DNA of 64,000 nucleotides from Granulicella pectinivorans (lineage in GTDB: Bacteria; Acidobacteriota; Terriglobia; Terriglobales; Acidobacteriaceae): assembly GCF_900114625.1 (NCBI RefSeq), contig NZ_FOZL01000001.1, positions 3,534,001 through 3,598,000 of the forward strand, written 5' to 3'. Below are positions 51,329 through 62,524 of this stretch, one piece after another. The notes under the pieces are model-generated. The model worked only from the letters and a program-made list of their open reading frames with translations. It was not told the DNA's origin and searched no databases. How positions within the stretch are numbered: position 1 is the stretch's first letter; every line of letters starts with the position of its first letter. The position numbers and the translations under genes are program-made.

Positions 51329-52864
51329 ACTCGTTTCTTCTTCCCGGAGAGGGCAACCGCGCGCTCCGGGACCGAATCCGCCCCTGCTCTCCCCGAAAAA
51401 GACCACTCCGCGTCCCCCGCCTCGCTTCGCCAGGTACATGGCATTGTCGGCGGCTCGCAACAGGCTCGCTGAGTCTCCGGCATCTTCCGGAAAGACCGCA
51501 AGACCGATGCTTGCGCTCACCTGAATCGCGTGCCCTGGAGCGTCGACATCGATCCGCAGCGCGTCGCAAAGACGCTCCGTAGTCGCCGTCAGGTCCGCAT
51601 AACCCTCGTCGCCCTTCACCTTCATCGCGCAGGTAAATTCGTCGCCGCCCATCCGGGCGACCACATCGTCCCGGCGCAGCGACGTCGTTAGAATCTCGCC
51701 AACCTTGCGCAGCAAAACGTCTCCCTGCTCGTGGCCACAAATATCGTTCACAGCCTTGAACCGATCCAGGTCCAGGAACAGCACAGCCACACGGTCCCCA
51801 TCGCGCCGTGCCTCAGCCAGAAGCTCTTCCAGGCCGCTGCGAAACCGACGTCCGTTTGCCAGTCCCGTCACCGCATCCTGATTCGCCAGCAGGTCGCTCT
51901 GCAGCTTGCCGATTTCGAGCTCCGCATTCTGCTCTTTGAGACCCAGGTTGTAACGGCGTAGCTCCTCCTCGGCCTCCATGCGACGCTGCATCTCCTCGGC
52001 CAGCAGGCCAATGTTGCGCTGGAGCACCTTGTTCGCCGACTTCAGTTTTTCGCCCGAGTCCCACAACGGCTTCACATCCGTAAATACCCAGAAACGCCCC
52101 GGCGAACTCGCTTCTCCCATCGGATGGCTTTCCACGCGAAGCACCAAGCCGCGTTTCTCCCAAATCCAGTATTCTGTCGTCCCCTTCTGGCCATCCTCTT
52201 CGCTGGACTCTCCGGGCACCACAGTGCAGGAGTTTTGTACTCTCCTCATGGCTGCGACGACCTTGGCGGTCTCCCGTGTCTCCACCGGTAGCCCGAGCCA
52301 CTCTGCCGCGAGCGGATTCAAAAGGCTCCCCGCAAGCAGATCCATAAAGACGATCCCCAGCGATACGTTCAGCAGCACGGTATCGAGACGCTCCTGCAGG
52401 CGAAGCAGACGCAAAGCCGAACCATAGCGTCCGGCAAAGCTGCGGAGCAGAAGAATCCCCTGGCGCTCGATGGCAGGCAAACTCGGGTGCGGCACCGGCA
52501 TCTCCCTCCACCAGAAAAACAAGTAGATGAGTGCGCCAGGATCATCCGTAACCCGCACGCTGCATACCGCCTTCGGCAGAAATCCCAGCCAGGACAGCAA
52601 CGAAACGGGCAACAGCATCCTTCCCGTGGGCGTGATCCCCTTCCCGCATGTCGCGAGAAGCTCAGCGCTAAGCTGCTGCTGGCGGCCGCCCAGACCGGAC
52701 GGCATCGAGCTCAACACCGTCTGCTGCTGCGTTCCAGCCCCCACGGAGACCATCGCGCCATCGGCCCCGGCGGAGATCACAAGGAGTTCCAGCAATGCCG
52801 GCAGAGCGGCTTCGTCATCATTGAGGGCTTGATCCAGAATCGGAGCCCTGCTTACATCGCTCAT
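51325..52864 (-). CDS. PAS-GGDEF diguanylate cyclase with apparent C-terminal frameshift
   Basis: Start ATG 52864 (GAGGT upstream). After an N-terminal ~140-residue GAF-like region, a PAS domain begins at SLGIVFMDLLAGSLLNPLAAEWLGL, a coiled coil (AEEMQRRMEAEEELRRYNLGL) follows, then the GGDEF domain with LDLDRFKAVND, ARMGGDEFTCAM and MYLAKRGGGRGVVF. The active-site GGDEF is intact, so it should make c-di-GMP from two GTP. Directly after GVVF the frame runs on for 292 further codons antisense to the neighbouring gene. Removing one T from the run TTTTT (plus-strand A5 at 51396-51400) gives VVFSGRAGADSV then ERAVALSGKKKRV and a TAG at 51327-51325, a natural end. Adjacent to an RsbQ-like gene, its likely partner. 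Confidence 0.8.
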
Positions 52865-52871
52865 CCAGACC

Positions 52872-53699
52872 TCATGCCAAGTGCCTGCGTAGAGCACCGG
52901 CAACGAGATCCGGCGCAACCAGATGGGGAAAATGTCCTTCAACCGGCAGCAACTCTAGTTTGGAGTCCCTGATGTGCTGCCGAAGATATTCGCCGACCGC
53001 CTCAGGCACCGCGATGTCGTTCTTCGTTTGCAGAAGAACGGTCGGTGTCTGGAGCAAAGGCAAATGGGCTCGAAAATCGCTTTGAAAGATCGTCCGCGCC
53101 ATACTCAACGCAATGTCCGGACGATAACGGAAGAGGCTCTCCGAAAACTCTTTGACCGCTGCACTCTGAGGAACGCTTCGTACCGCAAGAGGCGCAAATC
53201 CGGAGATCCATCCCTGGTAGTCGTTGTGCATCGCCGCGTAGAGTCCGTCGAGATCGCTCTGTTCGAACCCGCCCGTATAGGCACCATCATTCAGATAGCG
53301 TGGCGATCCGGCGATGAAGATAAGTTTGGTGAACATGGAAGGCTGTGAGAGCGCGGCCAGCATGCCCACCATGCATCCGACCGAAGCGCCAATGTAGAGA
53401 CACTCTTCGACCTCCAGCTCGTGAAGCACCCTTAGCAGATCGTCCGCGTAAGCATCGATCTGGTCGTATTGACGGGCGTCAAAGGCCTCCGGCGAACTTG
53501 CACCGGCAAGATCCATCCGGATAATACGGTAGTCATCGGTAAGCGACGGAAGCACCTTGTGCCAGCAACTTTGATCTGTCCCAAAACCGTGCTGCAATAC
53601 CACCAGGGGTCCTTTGGTCCCGGTAACGGTGACCCTGTGCCGCCCGCACCAATCCAGGCCAGCGAGGGGAACACCTTCCGAAACGTATGTCAAAGCCAT
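52872..53699 (-). CDS. RsbQ-like alpha/beta hydrolase (sensor hydrolase)
   Basis: A 275-residue cytoplasmic protein starting at ATG 53699 (MALTYVSEGVPL); the 38 codons upstream in frame are judged noise. It matches Bacillus RsbQ along its length: LQHGFGTDQSCWHKVLPSL, DLAGASSPEAFDARQYDQIDAYADDLLRVL, the nucleophile elbow GASVGCMVGMLAA, PRYLNDGAYTGGFEQSDLDGL, Asp in NDIAVPEAVGEYL and His in GHFPHLV. The Ser-Asp-His triad is complete. RsbQ binds or hydrolyses a small hydrophobic molecule and activates a PAS-containing partner. The partner is probably the PAS-GGDEF cyclase whose start lies seven bases after this gene's stop. Confidence 0.92.
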   Translation of the reverse strand: MALTYVSEGVPLAGLDWCGRHRVTVTGTKGPLVVLQHGFGTDQSCWHKVLPSLTDDYRIIRMDLAGASSPEAFDARQYDQIDAYADDLLRVLHELEVEECLYIGASVGCMVGMLAALSQPSMFTKLIFIAGSPRYLNDGAYTGGFEQSDLDGLYAAMHNDYQGWISGFAPLAVRSVPQSAAVKEFSESLFRYRPDIALSMARTIFQSDFRAHLPLLQTPTVLLQTKNDIAVPEAVGEYLRQHIRDSKLELLPVEGHFPHLVAPDLVAGALRRHLA

Positions 53700-53991
53700 G
53701 CAGCACCCCGTCCGTGGAGAATAAAGCATCTTTGTCGTCCCGACAACATATCTAGATTGAAGATGGGGGCCATCAAAATCTAAACCTGGTCGTGCAATAT
53801 GCTGAACTTTCAACGAGGGTCCGGCTGCAGTCTATCGAGTGCGAACCCACAGGGATTAGTGCAAGCAGGATTCTCTCGCGCAGAAAACCTCATGATACTT
53901 TTTCGCAATTCGCACCCTGTGCAAGTAAGCTAGGGAGACCGTATCTTCCATTGGAACAGCGCGAAGAACCGACTCAAAAAAGAGCGACCCT

Positions 53992-54480
53992 ATGCTTGAC
54001 GAAGAACTGATAGCAGGCAAAACCGTAGGCGACCTGGGCCGCGAGGCTATGTGGTTTGTCCTGCACACGATGATCGCGCTCGTTCTGCTCGCTGCAGTTG
54101 TCGCGACGATGTACTTCATGCAACTCGATCAGGACTCCTCCGGACCAAAGCTCATTGGACTCGGACTGGGCGCTTTGGTCCCTCTGATCGGCGGCTTCTT
54201 CATTGCGAAGATCCAGGGTGGCTCGGTCGCCGGGTACGTCTGGATCTCCGGTCTCTTGCTCTTCTCCGTCGTCTGCGTCTGGGTCCTCGATCTGCCTACG
54301 GGACCAGGCCTCTGCGAGAAGTGCGGAGCGATCTCCAAGCTCACACGCACCTTCTTCGAGATCAACAACGGCTCCGGCTTAATGGGTGGCGACGGCTTCC
54401 TGGTGGGCTGTCTTCTGCCATTGTCGATCATCGCGTATTCGATGGGCGCGAAGCTCGCTTTCAAGACCGATAACGACTAG
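53992..54480 (+). CDS. Small integral membrane protein, unknown
   Basis: A 162-residue protein with four hydrophobic segments (WFVLHTMIALVLLAAVVATMYF, LIGLGLGALVPLIGGFFIA, VAGYVWISGLLLFSVVCVWVL, FLVGCLLPLSIIAYSMG). A loop between the third and fourth holds GLCEKCGAISKL, a CxxC pair that could be redox-active or bind metal. Ribosome site is weak. No family recognised. Confidence 0.7.
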   Translation: MLDEELIAGKTVGDLGREAMWFVLHTMIALVLLAAVVATMYFMQLDQDSSGPKLIGLGLGALVPLIGGFFIAKIQGGSVAGYVWISGLLLFSVVCVWVLDLPTGPGLCEKCGAISKLTRTFFEINNGSGLMGGDGFLVGCLLPLSIIAYSMGAKLAFKTDND

Positions 54481-54603
54481 CGTAGCGACGAACTCAAAAT
54501 TCAAATCTCAAAAAGCGTTGCAAAATGGCATGTCAAGCCCGAAAGCAAGCTAAGTCGTTGAATTTAAAGATATTGCGCGTGAACTACTCCATCCGTCCCA
54601 TCT

Positions 54604-54645
54604 CCTAAAATAAAAACAGGGTCAGACTCAGAAAGTCGGACCCTG
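54604..54645 (-). terminator. Intrinsic terminator downstream of carB
   Basis: CAGGGTCAGACT (54617-54628) and AGTCGGACCCTG (54634-54645) form a 12-base stem with one mismatch and a five-base loop. On the minus strand the stem is followed by TTTTTATTTTAGG, the polarity expected for the end of the carB transcript. Confidence 0.8.
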
Positions 54646-54715
54646 CTGCGTGGCACTCACTCTGTAGATCAAGTCCGGAGCTAAGCCTCGATTTTTGAAT
54701 ACTTTGCATCTTTCC

Positions 54716-54728
54716 GGGGGGGGGGGGG
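54716..54728. repeat. G13 homopolymer
   Basis: Thirteen consecutive G on the plus strand in the carB downstream spacer, the longest single-base run noted in the window. Confidence 0.9.
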
Positions 54729-54755
54729 ATGCACAACATACACCTCGCGGGGAAA

Positions 54756-54786
54756 CCTCGCCTGCGCAGATCAGGAACAGGCGAGG
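54756..54786. repeat. Inverted repeat, 9-bp stem
   Basis: CCTCGCCTG (54756-54764) and CAGGCGAGG (54778-54786) separated by 13 bases, 26 bases after the carB stop on the minus strand and followed there by TTTCCCC. It may be a secondary terminator or 3'-end stabiliser. Confidence 0.55.
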
Positions 54787-54811
54787 CCCCGGGTGAACCT
54801 ACGATCCAAGC

Positions 54812-58090
<3,279 letters not shown>

Positions 58091-58123
58091 TCTTCTCTTC
58101 CGTTTCTTCGTGTCGCTTCTTGG

Positions 58124-59407
58124 TTAGTTGAGGGCGGAACTCGTGTCGATGGGATGGGGATCTGGAGCAGGTGGATCCCATCGTCCGTGCCGCATCATGT
58201 TCAGCATCTCGCGCGCGGGAGAGGCAAAGGGAAAGGTCTTGATTTCCTGGTCATCGAGCAGGCCGCCGCCGGTAGCCATACTGATCGCGATAAACAGGAT
58301 CGCCGCGTTGCGGTAGCCGGCAGAGAGCGCAATGGACGGCACAGGCAGGCTGCGCGTAAGCGTGAGGAGGACAAGGAACATCGTGAGGCAGACCAGCGCG
58401 TTCCAGCGTGCGTTGTCCCACCCGATCACGTGCATCAGGAGTGGAGAGAACGCCGCCACGAAGGCCGCAAACTTGAGCACCGTGCGAGTCGGTCTGTCTG
58501 GAAACGTCCTGATGATCGCCAGAATCGGCAGCATCAACAGGGTGCCAACCGCGAATAGCCGGACCACGTTCATCATCAGGTAAAAGTCCCAGGCTCGGTT
58601 CGCGTAAACGATCTTCATCACGCGAAGATTCTTTCCGCTGGACCGCGTAAGGACCCAGAAGAAGTCAGGCTTGACCGGAAAATCGGCGCGGGCCGCATCT
58701 TCCGCGTAGAGGGCCTTGGCCTCTGCCATGGTGATGAGCTTATCTTGAGCGAATCGCACCGTGACCGCCCCCGAAATGCAGAACAGCACAGCGCACATCG
58801 CCCAAATCCGGAGACGTCCCCGACTGTCTTCCATCAGCGCTGCATCGAGGACGAAGCTGAAGAGGATGACCGGCAGGAAGACGATGAAGAAGAGCTCATG
58901 AATCATCAGCGCAACGATGCATACCGGCACCGCAAGGAGGAAGCGCAGCTTCGTGTTGCGCACCAGAAGCGTACCGACCGCAAGGATGCCAAGCGGGATA
59001 TCGAGGTAGCCGATGAGCGATGCCAGGTAGGTGACAGCGTAACTCGAAGCAAAGACCACCACAGGAACACCGAGCTCCACCCGCGAAAAGATGCCGCTTC
59101 CCTCAACCAGCCATACAAGCAGACCGATGAACATCAGGAGCAGCACACTCGAGAACATCGTGAAGCGCACATACCGCTCAAGATGGAACCAGTGGCCGAA
59201 CGTCGCACCGAACAGCCCGCGCTTCACCGTCCCGTGGTCGTAGTTCACCATAGCCTGTGTCGCCGACCAGAGATTCGGAATTCTGATTCCCTTCAAGAGC
59301 GCAACCAACCCGAGAACCGCAGCAGCCAAACGCCAAAACGACCGGTCGTCTGAGAACATCGTCCTCAGCTTTCCGGTCCATGGCGCGTTGGCTGCTGTTG
59401 CCGTCAT
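58124..59407 (-). CDS. Membrane protein between carA and carB, unknown
   Basis: A 427-residue polytopic protein with about nine helices (FWRLAAAVLGLVALLKGI, FTMFSSVLLLMFIGLLVWLV, FLLAVPVCIVALMIHELFFIVFLPVIL, VVRLFAVGTLLMLPILAII). I choose ATG 59407 because it overlaps the carA stop (ATGA, 59404-59407); a GTG at 59416 is an alternative. A motif WSATQAMVNYDHGTVKRGLFG follows helix 1, and DNARWNALV lies near the last helices. The topology and HELFF pattern resemble EpsG-like or other polysaccharide-linked membrane proteins, but no family is assigned. Placement between carA and carB is odd. Confidence 0.72.
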   Translation of the reverse strand: MTATAANAPWTGKLRTMFSDDRSFWRLAAAVLGLVALLKGIRIPNLWSATQAMVNYDHGTVKRGLFGATFGHWFHLERYVRFTMFSSVLLLMFIGLLVWLVEGSGIFSRVELGVPVVVFASSYAVTYLASLIGYLDIPLGILAVGTLLVRNTKLRFLLAVPVCIVALMIHELFFIVFLPVILFSFVLDAALMEDSRGRLRIWAMCAVLFCISGAVTVRFAQDKLITMAEAKALYAEDAARADFPVKPDFFWVLTRSSGKNLRVMKIVYANRAWDFYLMMNVVRLFAVGTLLMLPILAIIRTFPDRPTRTVLKFAAFVAAFSPLLMHVIGWDNARWNALVCLTMFLVLLTLTRSLPVPSIALSAGYRNAAILFIAISMATGGGLLDDQEIKTFPFASPAREMLNMMRHGRWDPPAPDPHPIDTSSALN

Positions 59408-60537
59408 CCCTTCCACTCATCCATCATCGTGCGGAAGTCGCGGAACAGATAGTGCGAGTCGTGCGGTCCGGGGCTAGCCTCCGGATGATACTGAACGCTG
59501 AACATCGGGTCGCTCTTCGACCTCAGACCGGCCAGCGTGTCGTCATTCAGGTTCGTGTGCGTCTGCTCGACATCGTCGGGCAGCGACGCCGGATCGACGT
59601 TGAAGTTGTGGTTCTGCGCCGTAATCTCAACCTTGCCGGTCTCGTGATTCAGGATCGGATGATTGCCGCCGTGGTGTCCGAACTTCAGCTTGTAGGTCTT
59701 GCCGCCAAGCGCCAGTCCGAAGATCTGGTGGCCGAGGCAGATGCCGAACAACGGTGCCTTGCCCTTCAGCTTCTGTACGTTTTCGATCGCGTAGTCGAGC
59801 GGCTCGGGATCGCCGGGGCCGTTCGAGAAGAAGACGCCATCCGGATTCATCGCCAGCACATCTTCCGCCGGCGTGCGCGCAGGCACAACCGTCACGCGGC
59901 ACCCCTCACGGGTCAACATGCGGAGGATATTCTCCTTGATGCCGAAGTCGTAGGCCACCACGTGCTTCACAGCTTTGTCCGACGAAGCACCAAGCAGCTT
60001 GTCACCCGTCTGGTTCTTAGGTTCGCTCTCGCTCCATTCGTACACGACCTTCGTGCTCACCACCGAGGCCAGATCCGTGCCGTCCATCTTGCGAATCGCC
60101 CGGGCCTTTGCGACCAGGTCATCCGCATTCAGGTTCTCGCCTGAGGCGATTACGCCACGCATCACGCCGTTGGCACGCAGGTGCCGCACGACAGCCCGCG
60201 TGTCGACGCCCGCGATCACCGGAACGCCATTGCGCTCCAGATACTCATCAGCCACCTGGGTTGAACGCCAGTTCGAGCTCATCACGGAAAACTCCCGCGT
60301 CACGAGACCCTCGATGTATGGCTTCGACGACTCCGCGTCATGCGGGGTCGTCCCATAGTTTCCAATGTGCGGATTCGTCAAAACCACGATCTGTCCCGCG
60401 TACGAGGGATCCGTGAAGATCTCCTGGTAGCCGGTCAGCGATGTATTGAAGACCACTTCGCCTGTGCGCTCTACAGCCGCGCCAAAGCCCTTACCGCGAA
60501 AGATGCGCCCGTCTTCGAGCGCCAGCATTGCCAGCAT
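59404..60537 (-). CDS. carA: Carbamoyl-phosphate synthase small subunit
   Basis: A 377-residue glutamine amidotransferase subunit that supplies ammonia to CarB. ATG 60537 has AGGAGAGG just upstream. The N-terminal half carries FNTSLTGYQEIFTDPSYAGQIV and NPHIGNYG. The class-I amidotransferase half has FFSNGPGDP, the nucleophile Cys in GICLGHQIFGLALGG, FGHHGGNHPI, and the His-Glu pair in YHPEASPGPHDS. All catalytic residues are intact. Upstream lies the terminator of a small minus-strand gene, so the carA promoter lies between about 60540 and 60640. Confidence 0.98.
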   Translation of the reverse strand: MLAMLALEDGRIFRGKGFGAAVERTGEVVFNTSLTGYQEIFTDPSYAGQIVVLTNPHIGNYGTTPHDAESSKPYIEGLVTREFSVMSSNWRSTQVADEYLERNGVPVIAGVDTRAVVRHLRANGVMRGVIASGENLNADDLVAKARAIRKMDGTDLASVVSTKVVYEWSESEPKNQTGDKLLGASSDKAVKHVVAYDFGIKENILRMLTREGCRVTVVPARTPAEDVLAMNPDGVFFSNGPGDPEPLDYAIENVQKLKGKAPLFGICLGHQIFGLALGGKTYKLKFGHHGGNHPILNHETGKVEITAQNHNFNVDPASLPDDVEQTHTNLNDDTLAGLRSKSDPMFSVQYHPEASPGPHDSHYLFRDFRTMMDEWKG

Positions 60538-60642
60538 TGCCTCTCCTGACCTGTTGGAACAACAGGTGCAAATCCAAAAAGGAGTGGATTCAATTGATTC
60601 TATCAGCATTGAGCCCTGAACTTAAGCATTCCGGCCACACGA

Positions 60643-60672
60643 AAAAAGCCCGGCGCGAAGGCCGGGCTTTTT
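60643..60672 (-). terminator. Intrinsic terminator of the His/Arg-rich peptide gene
   Basis: GCCCGGC (60648-60654) / GCCGGGC (60661-60667) with flanking A/T runs that extend the stem. On the minus strand it ends TTTTTT. It lies 20 bases after the stop of the small gene and insulates carA. Confidence 0.9.
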
Positions 60673-60691
60673 ATGCAAAAAATACCGAAGT

Positions 60692-60826
60692 CTAGCGGCG
60701 GCGATACACGCGGTGATGACGGTGGTGACGACGATGATGACGGTGGTACTGAGCTTCCGCTGGGACAACCGAACCAACCAGCACAATCAGCGCAATCGCG
60801 CCGAGCAACAAATGACGAATCTTCAT
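60692..60826 (-). CDS. Small secreted His/Arg-rich peptide
   Basis: A 44-residue product: signal peptide MKIRHLLLGAIALIVLVGS ending VVPAEA, then a mature part of about 18 residues made almost entirely of His and Arg (YHRHHRRHHRHHRVYRRR). ATG 60826 is preceded by AGGAGAG eight bases upstream and the gene has its own terminator, so it looks real despite its size. The mature peptide is highly basic and could bind metal ions or the negatively charged envelope. Function is unknown. Confidence 0.78.
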   Translation of the reverse strand: MKIRHLLLGAIALIVLVGSVVPAEAQYHRHHRRHHRHHRVYRRR

Positions 60827-60909
60827 GGCACTCTCCTAAAAAACTCTCCGGATATCAACCCCGATATTGACTTGGATGGATGAAAGCCTATCGGGGATGT
60901 ACCCCAATT

Positions 60910-61266
60910 TCAACTGATCTCGATCAACACATCGTCACCCTGTACCTGAACAGGAAACACGGCAACACGTTCGCCCTCGGGATACTCCGCCACTCCTGTA
61001 TCCGCATCGAAAGCCCATGAGTGCCAGGGGCAGAGAACGGCATTGCCTTCGATCCACCCCTGTCCCAGAGGCCCCCGGCGATGTGGGCACCAATTGTCGA
61101 GAGCCGACAACTTCCCTCCGACATTCGCCAGGCAGACACCGATTCCTTCAACCTCGCACTCCATCACGGCGCCTGATGCGGGAGCTCCCGCTACGTCGCA
61201 CACCTTTACCCAATGCGCCAAATCCGAATCCTCGCTTCCAGATTCTAACCCGTTCCATTTTCTCAA
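60910..61266 (-). CDS. Rieske [2Fe-2S] protein (NirD-like)
   Basis: A 118-residue cytoplasmic single-domain Rieske protein. The cluster ligands are in CPHRRGPLGQG (Cys and His) and CPWHSWAFDADTG (Cys and His). Upstream it has WVKVCDVAGAPASGAVMECEV, and the end is typical of NirD-type or small oxygenase ferredoxins. It probably carries electrons to a reductase or oxygenase elsewhere. It is divergent from a hydrolase gene at 61290 with starts 23 bases apart. Confidence 0.92.
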   Translation of the reverse strand: MRKWNGLESGSEDSDLAHWVKVCDVAGAPASGAVMECEVEGIGVCLANVGGKLSALDNWCPHRRGPLGQGWIEGNAVLCPWHSWAFDADTGVAEYPEGERVAVFPVQVQGDDVLIEIS

Positions 61267-61289
61267 CCTGCTACTGTAAATCCAGAGCT

Positions 61290-62189
61290 ATGCCGCCGAA
61301 GAAAACTACCCGCCCCGCCCCCCAGCAGCCTCCCGCACAGATCGAAGTCGTCAATCCCATCTGGCTTCTGAAAGCTGTCGGGGTGGTCGCCGTAGCTGCC
61401 CTGTTTTGTGGCTACCTCACCCTTTGCCTGCTCTTTTATCAAGGCCAGTGGCAACTCATCCTGCACCCGACCAGGACGACCCAACCCCTCATCGGCCTTC
61501 CTGGGCTCTCCGCCGAGCCGGTACACTTTGACGCCGCAGAATCCGGCGCGCCCCGGCTCTCCGGTCTGTGGATTGCTGCGCCGGCTCTCACGCATTATCC
61601 AGGTCTGACAGTGCTTTACCTGCGGGGCGGTGATACTTCCCTTGCCCAGAGTCCAAACGACGCGAAATCCATCACGCTCCTCCACGATCTCGGTCTGAAC
61701 GTCTTTGCCTTTGACTACCGCGGATACGGCCAGAGCGATGCTACGCGGCCCAACCAGGCCCGCATGGCCGAAGACGCCGCCCACGCCCTGCAGTACCTGA
61801 ACGAAAGCCGCCAGATTCCCAACGCAAAAATCGTGATCTACGGCAACGGCGTTGGTGCTTCCCTTGCGACCACTTTGGCCTCCTTGCACGCCGACCTGCC
61901 CGCCCTCATCCTCGACAGTCCCGGCCCGCCGCCCATTGCGATTGCTGAGGCGGATCCCCGGGTGAGCGAGTTGCCAGTCCGGCTCCTGTTTCATGAAGAT
62001 TTTTCGCTCGCGGCGTTAACCTTCCTCAAGACGCCCAAGCTGCTCATCAGCTATCCGGCAGCCGCAGCGTCCATCCCGGCGGCGTTCCTCGCTGCCGCAG
62101 ATCCCAAGACGACCCTGGAACTCCGTCCGGGGAATACCGATCCCCTGTCCGGCAGCATCGTCCGTTTTCTCGACCAACTGCCGCGTTAA
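61290..62189 (+). CDS. Membrane-anchored alpha/beta-hydrolase-fold protein lacking the nucleophile Ser
   Basis: A 299-residue protein from ATG 61290; the longer frame from 61017 overlaps the Rieske gene and is rejected. A single N-terminal helix (LLKAVGVVAVAALFCGYLTLC) is followed by the fold of YqiA/BEM46-like hydrolases: TVLYLRGGDTSLAQSP, VFAFDYRGYGQSDATRPNQA, then the elbow VIYGNGVGASLATTLASL. The usual GxSxG reads GNGVG, so the nucleophile serine appears to be glycine. Later AILDSPGPPP and a C-terminal DPLSGS region are present. It could be a non-catalytic scaffold or use another residue. Confidence 0.82.
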   Translation: MPPKKTTRPAPQQPPAQIEVVNPIWLLKAVGVVAVAALFCGYLTLCLLFYQGQWQLILHPTRTTQPLIGLPGLSAEPVHFDAAESGAPRLSGLWIAAPALTHYPGLTVLYLRGGDTSLAQSPNDAKSITLLHDLGLNVFAFDYRGYGQSDATRPNQARMAEDAAHALQYLNESRQIPNAKIVIYGNGVGASLATTLASLHADLPALILDSPGPPPIAIAEADPRVSELPVRLLFHEDFSLAALTFLKTPKLLISYPAAAASIPAAFLAAADPKTTLELRPGNTDPLSGSIVRFLDQLPR

Positions 62190-62195
62190 GGAGTG

Positions 62196-62221
62196 AAGGC
62201 GCCCGGTGTTCAGGGCGCCTT
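62196..62221 (+). terminator. Terminator of the alpha/beta-hydrolase gene
   Basis: AAGGCGCCC (62196-62204) and GGGCGCCTT (62213-62221) with an eight-base loop, seven bases after the hydrolase stop. There is no long T tail, so it may act as a stem-dependent end. Confidence 0.65.
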
Positions 62222-62463
62222 ACTAAAGGATGGGAATTGCCTTGCAGATTGGGGAAGCCGGAACCGAGGGAACTGAAAGTCCGGCGTTTGCTTGCTACAT
62301 ATACTCAGACGCAAACCAAAGCGAAAAGTTGTTCTAAATTTCCACCATTCTGTATTTTCTTGAAAAAGATAATCCCGAAAACAGAATAATGACCTTTTCA
62401 GCCTGAGCCCGAATTTCTGCAACAAACGTTCTACGATGCAGCTTGTCTTCCAGATGTTGTCCA

Positions 62464-62498
62464 AAAAAATAAGTTGCAACTAAGATAATAGTTGCAAC
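62464..62498 (-). terminator. Intrinsic terminator of the DUF1501 gene
   Basis: On the minus strand, GTTGCAACT, loop, AGTTGCAAC, then TTATTTTTTT. The two GTTGCAAC palindromes lie at 62473-62480 and 62491-62498, so the stem is about nine bases. Confidence 0.82.
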
Positions 62499-62524
62499 CG
62501 GCTAACTTGCGCAAGTAAAGGGGC

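Larger units (their letters stand above)
54481..54811. other. 331-bp intergenic region with hairpins and a G13 tract
   Basis: Between the small membrane-protein stop and carB stop. It holds the carB terminator (54604-54645), a G13 homopolymer (54716-54728), and a second hairpin (54756-54786). No coding potential is seen. Confidence 0.7.
62190..62524. other. 335-bp AT-rich convergent spacer
   Basis: Between the alpha/beta hydrolase stop and the DUF1501 stop. It contains two terminators (62196-62221 and 62464-62498) and a 12-base palindrome ACTTGCGCAAGT (62505-62516). The base composition is less GC-rich than the flanks. An open frame on the minus strand at 62210-62479 has no ribosome site and unusual composition and is not called. 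Confidence 0.7.

Noticed and set aside
62210..62479. Minus-strand open frame of 89 codons in the AT-rich spacer
   Set aside because: No ribosome site, crosses terminator sequences, Phe/Arg-rich composition without similarity to a known fold.
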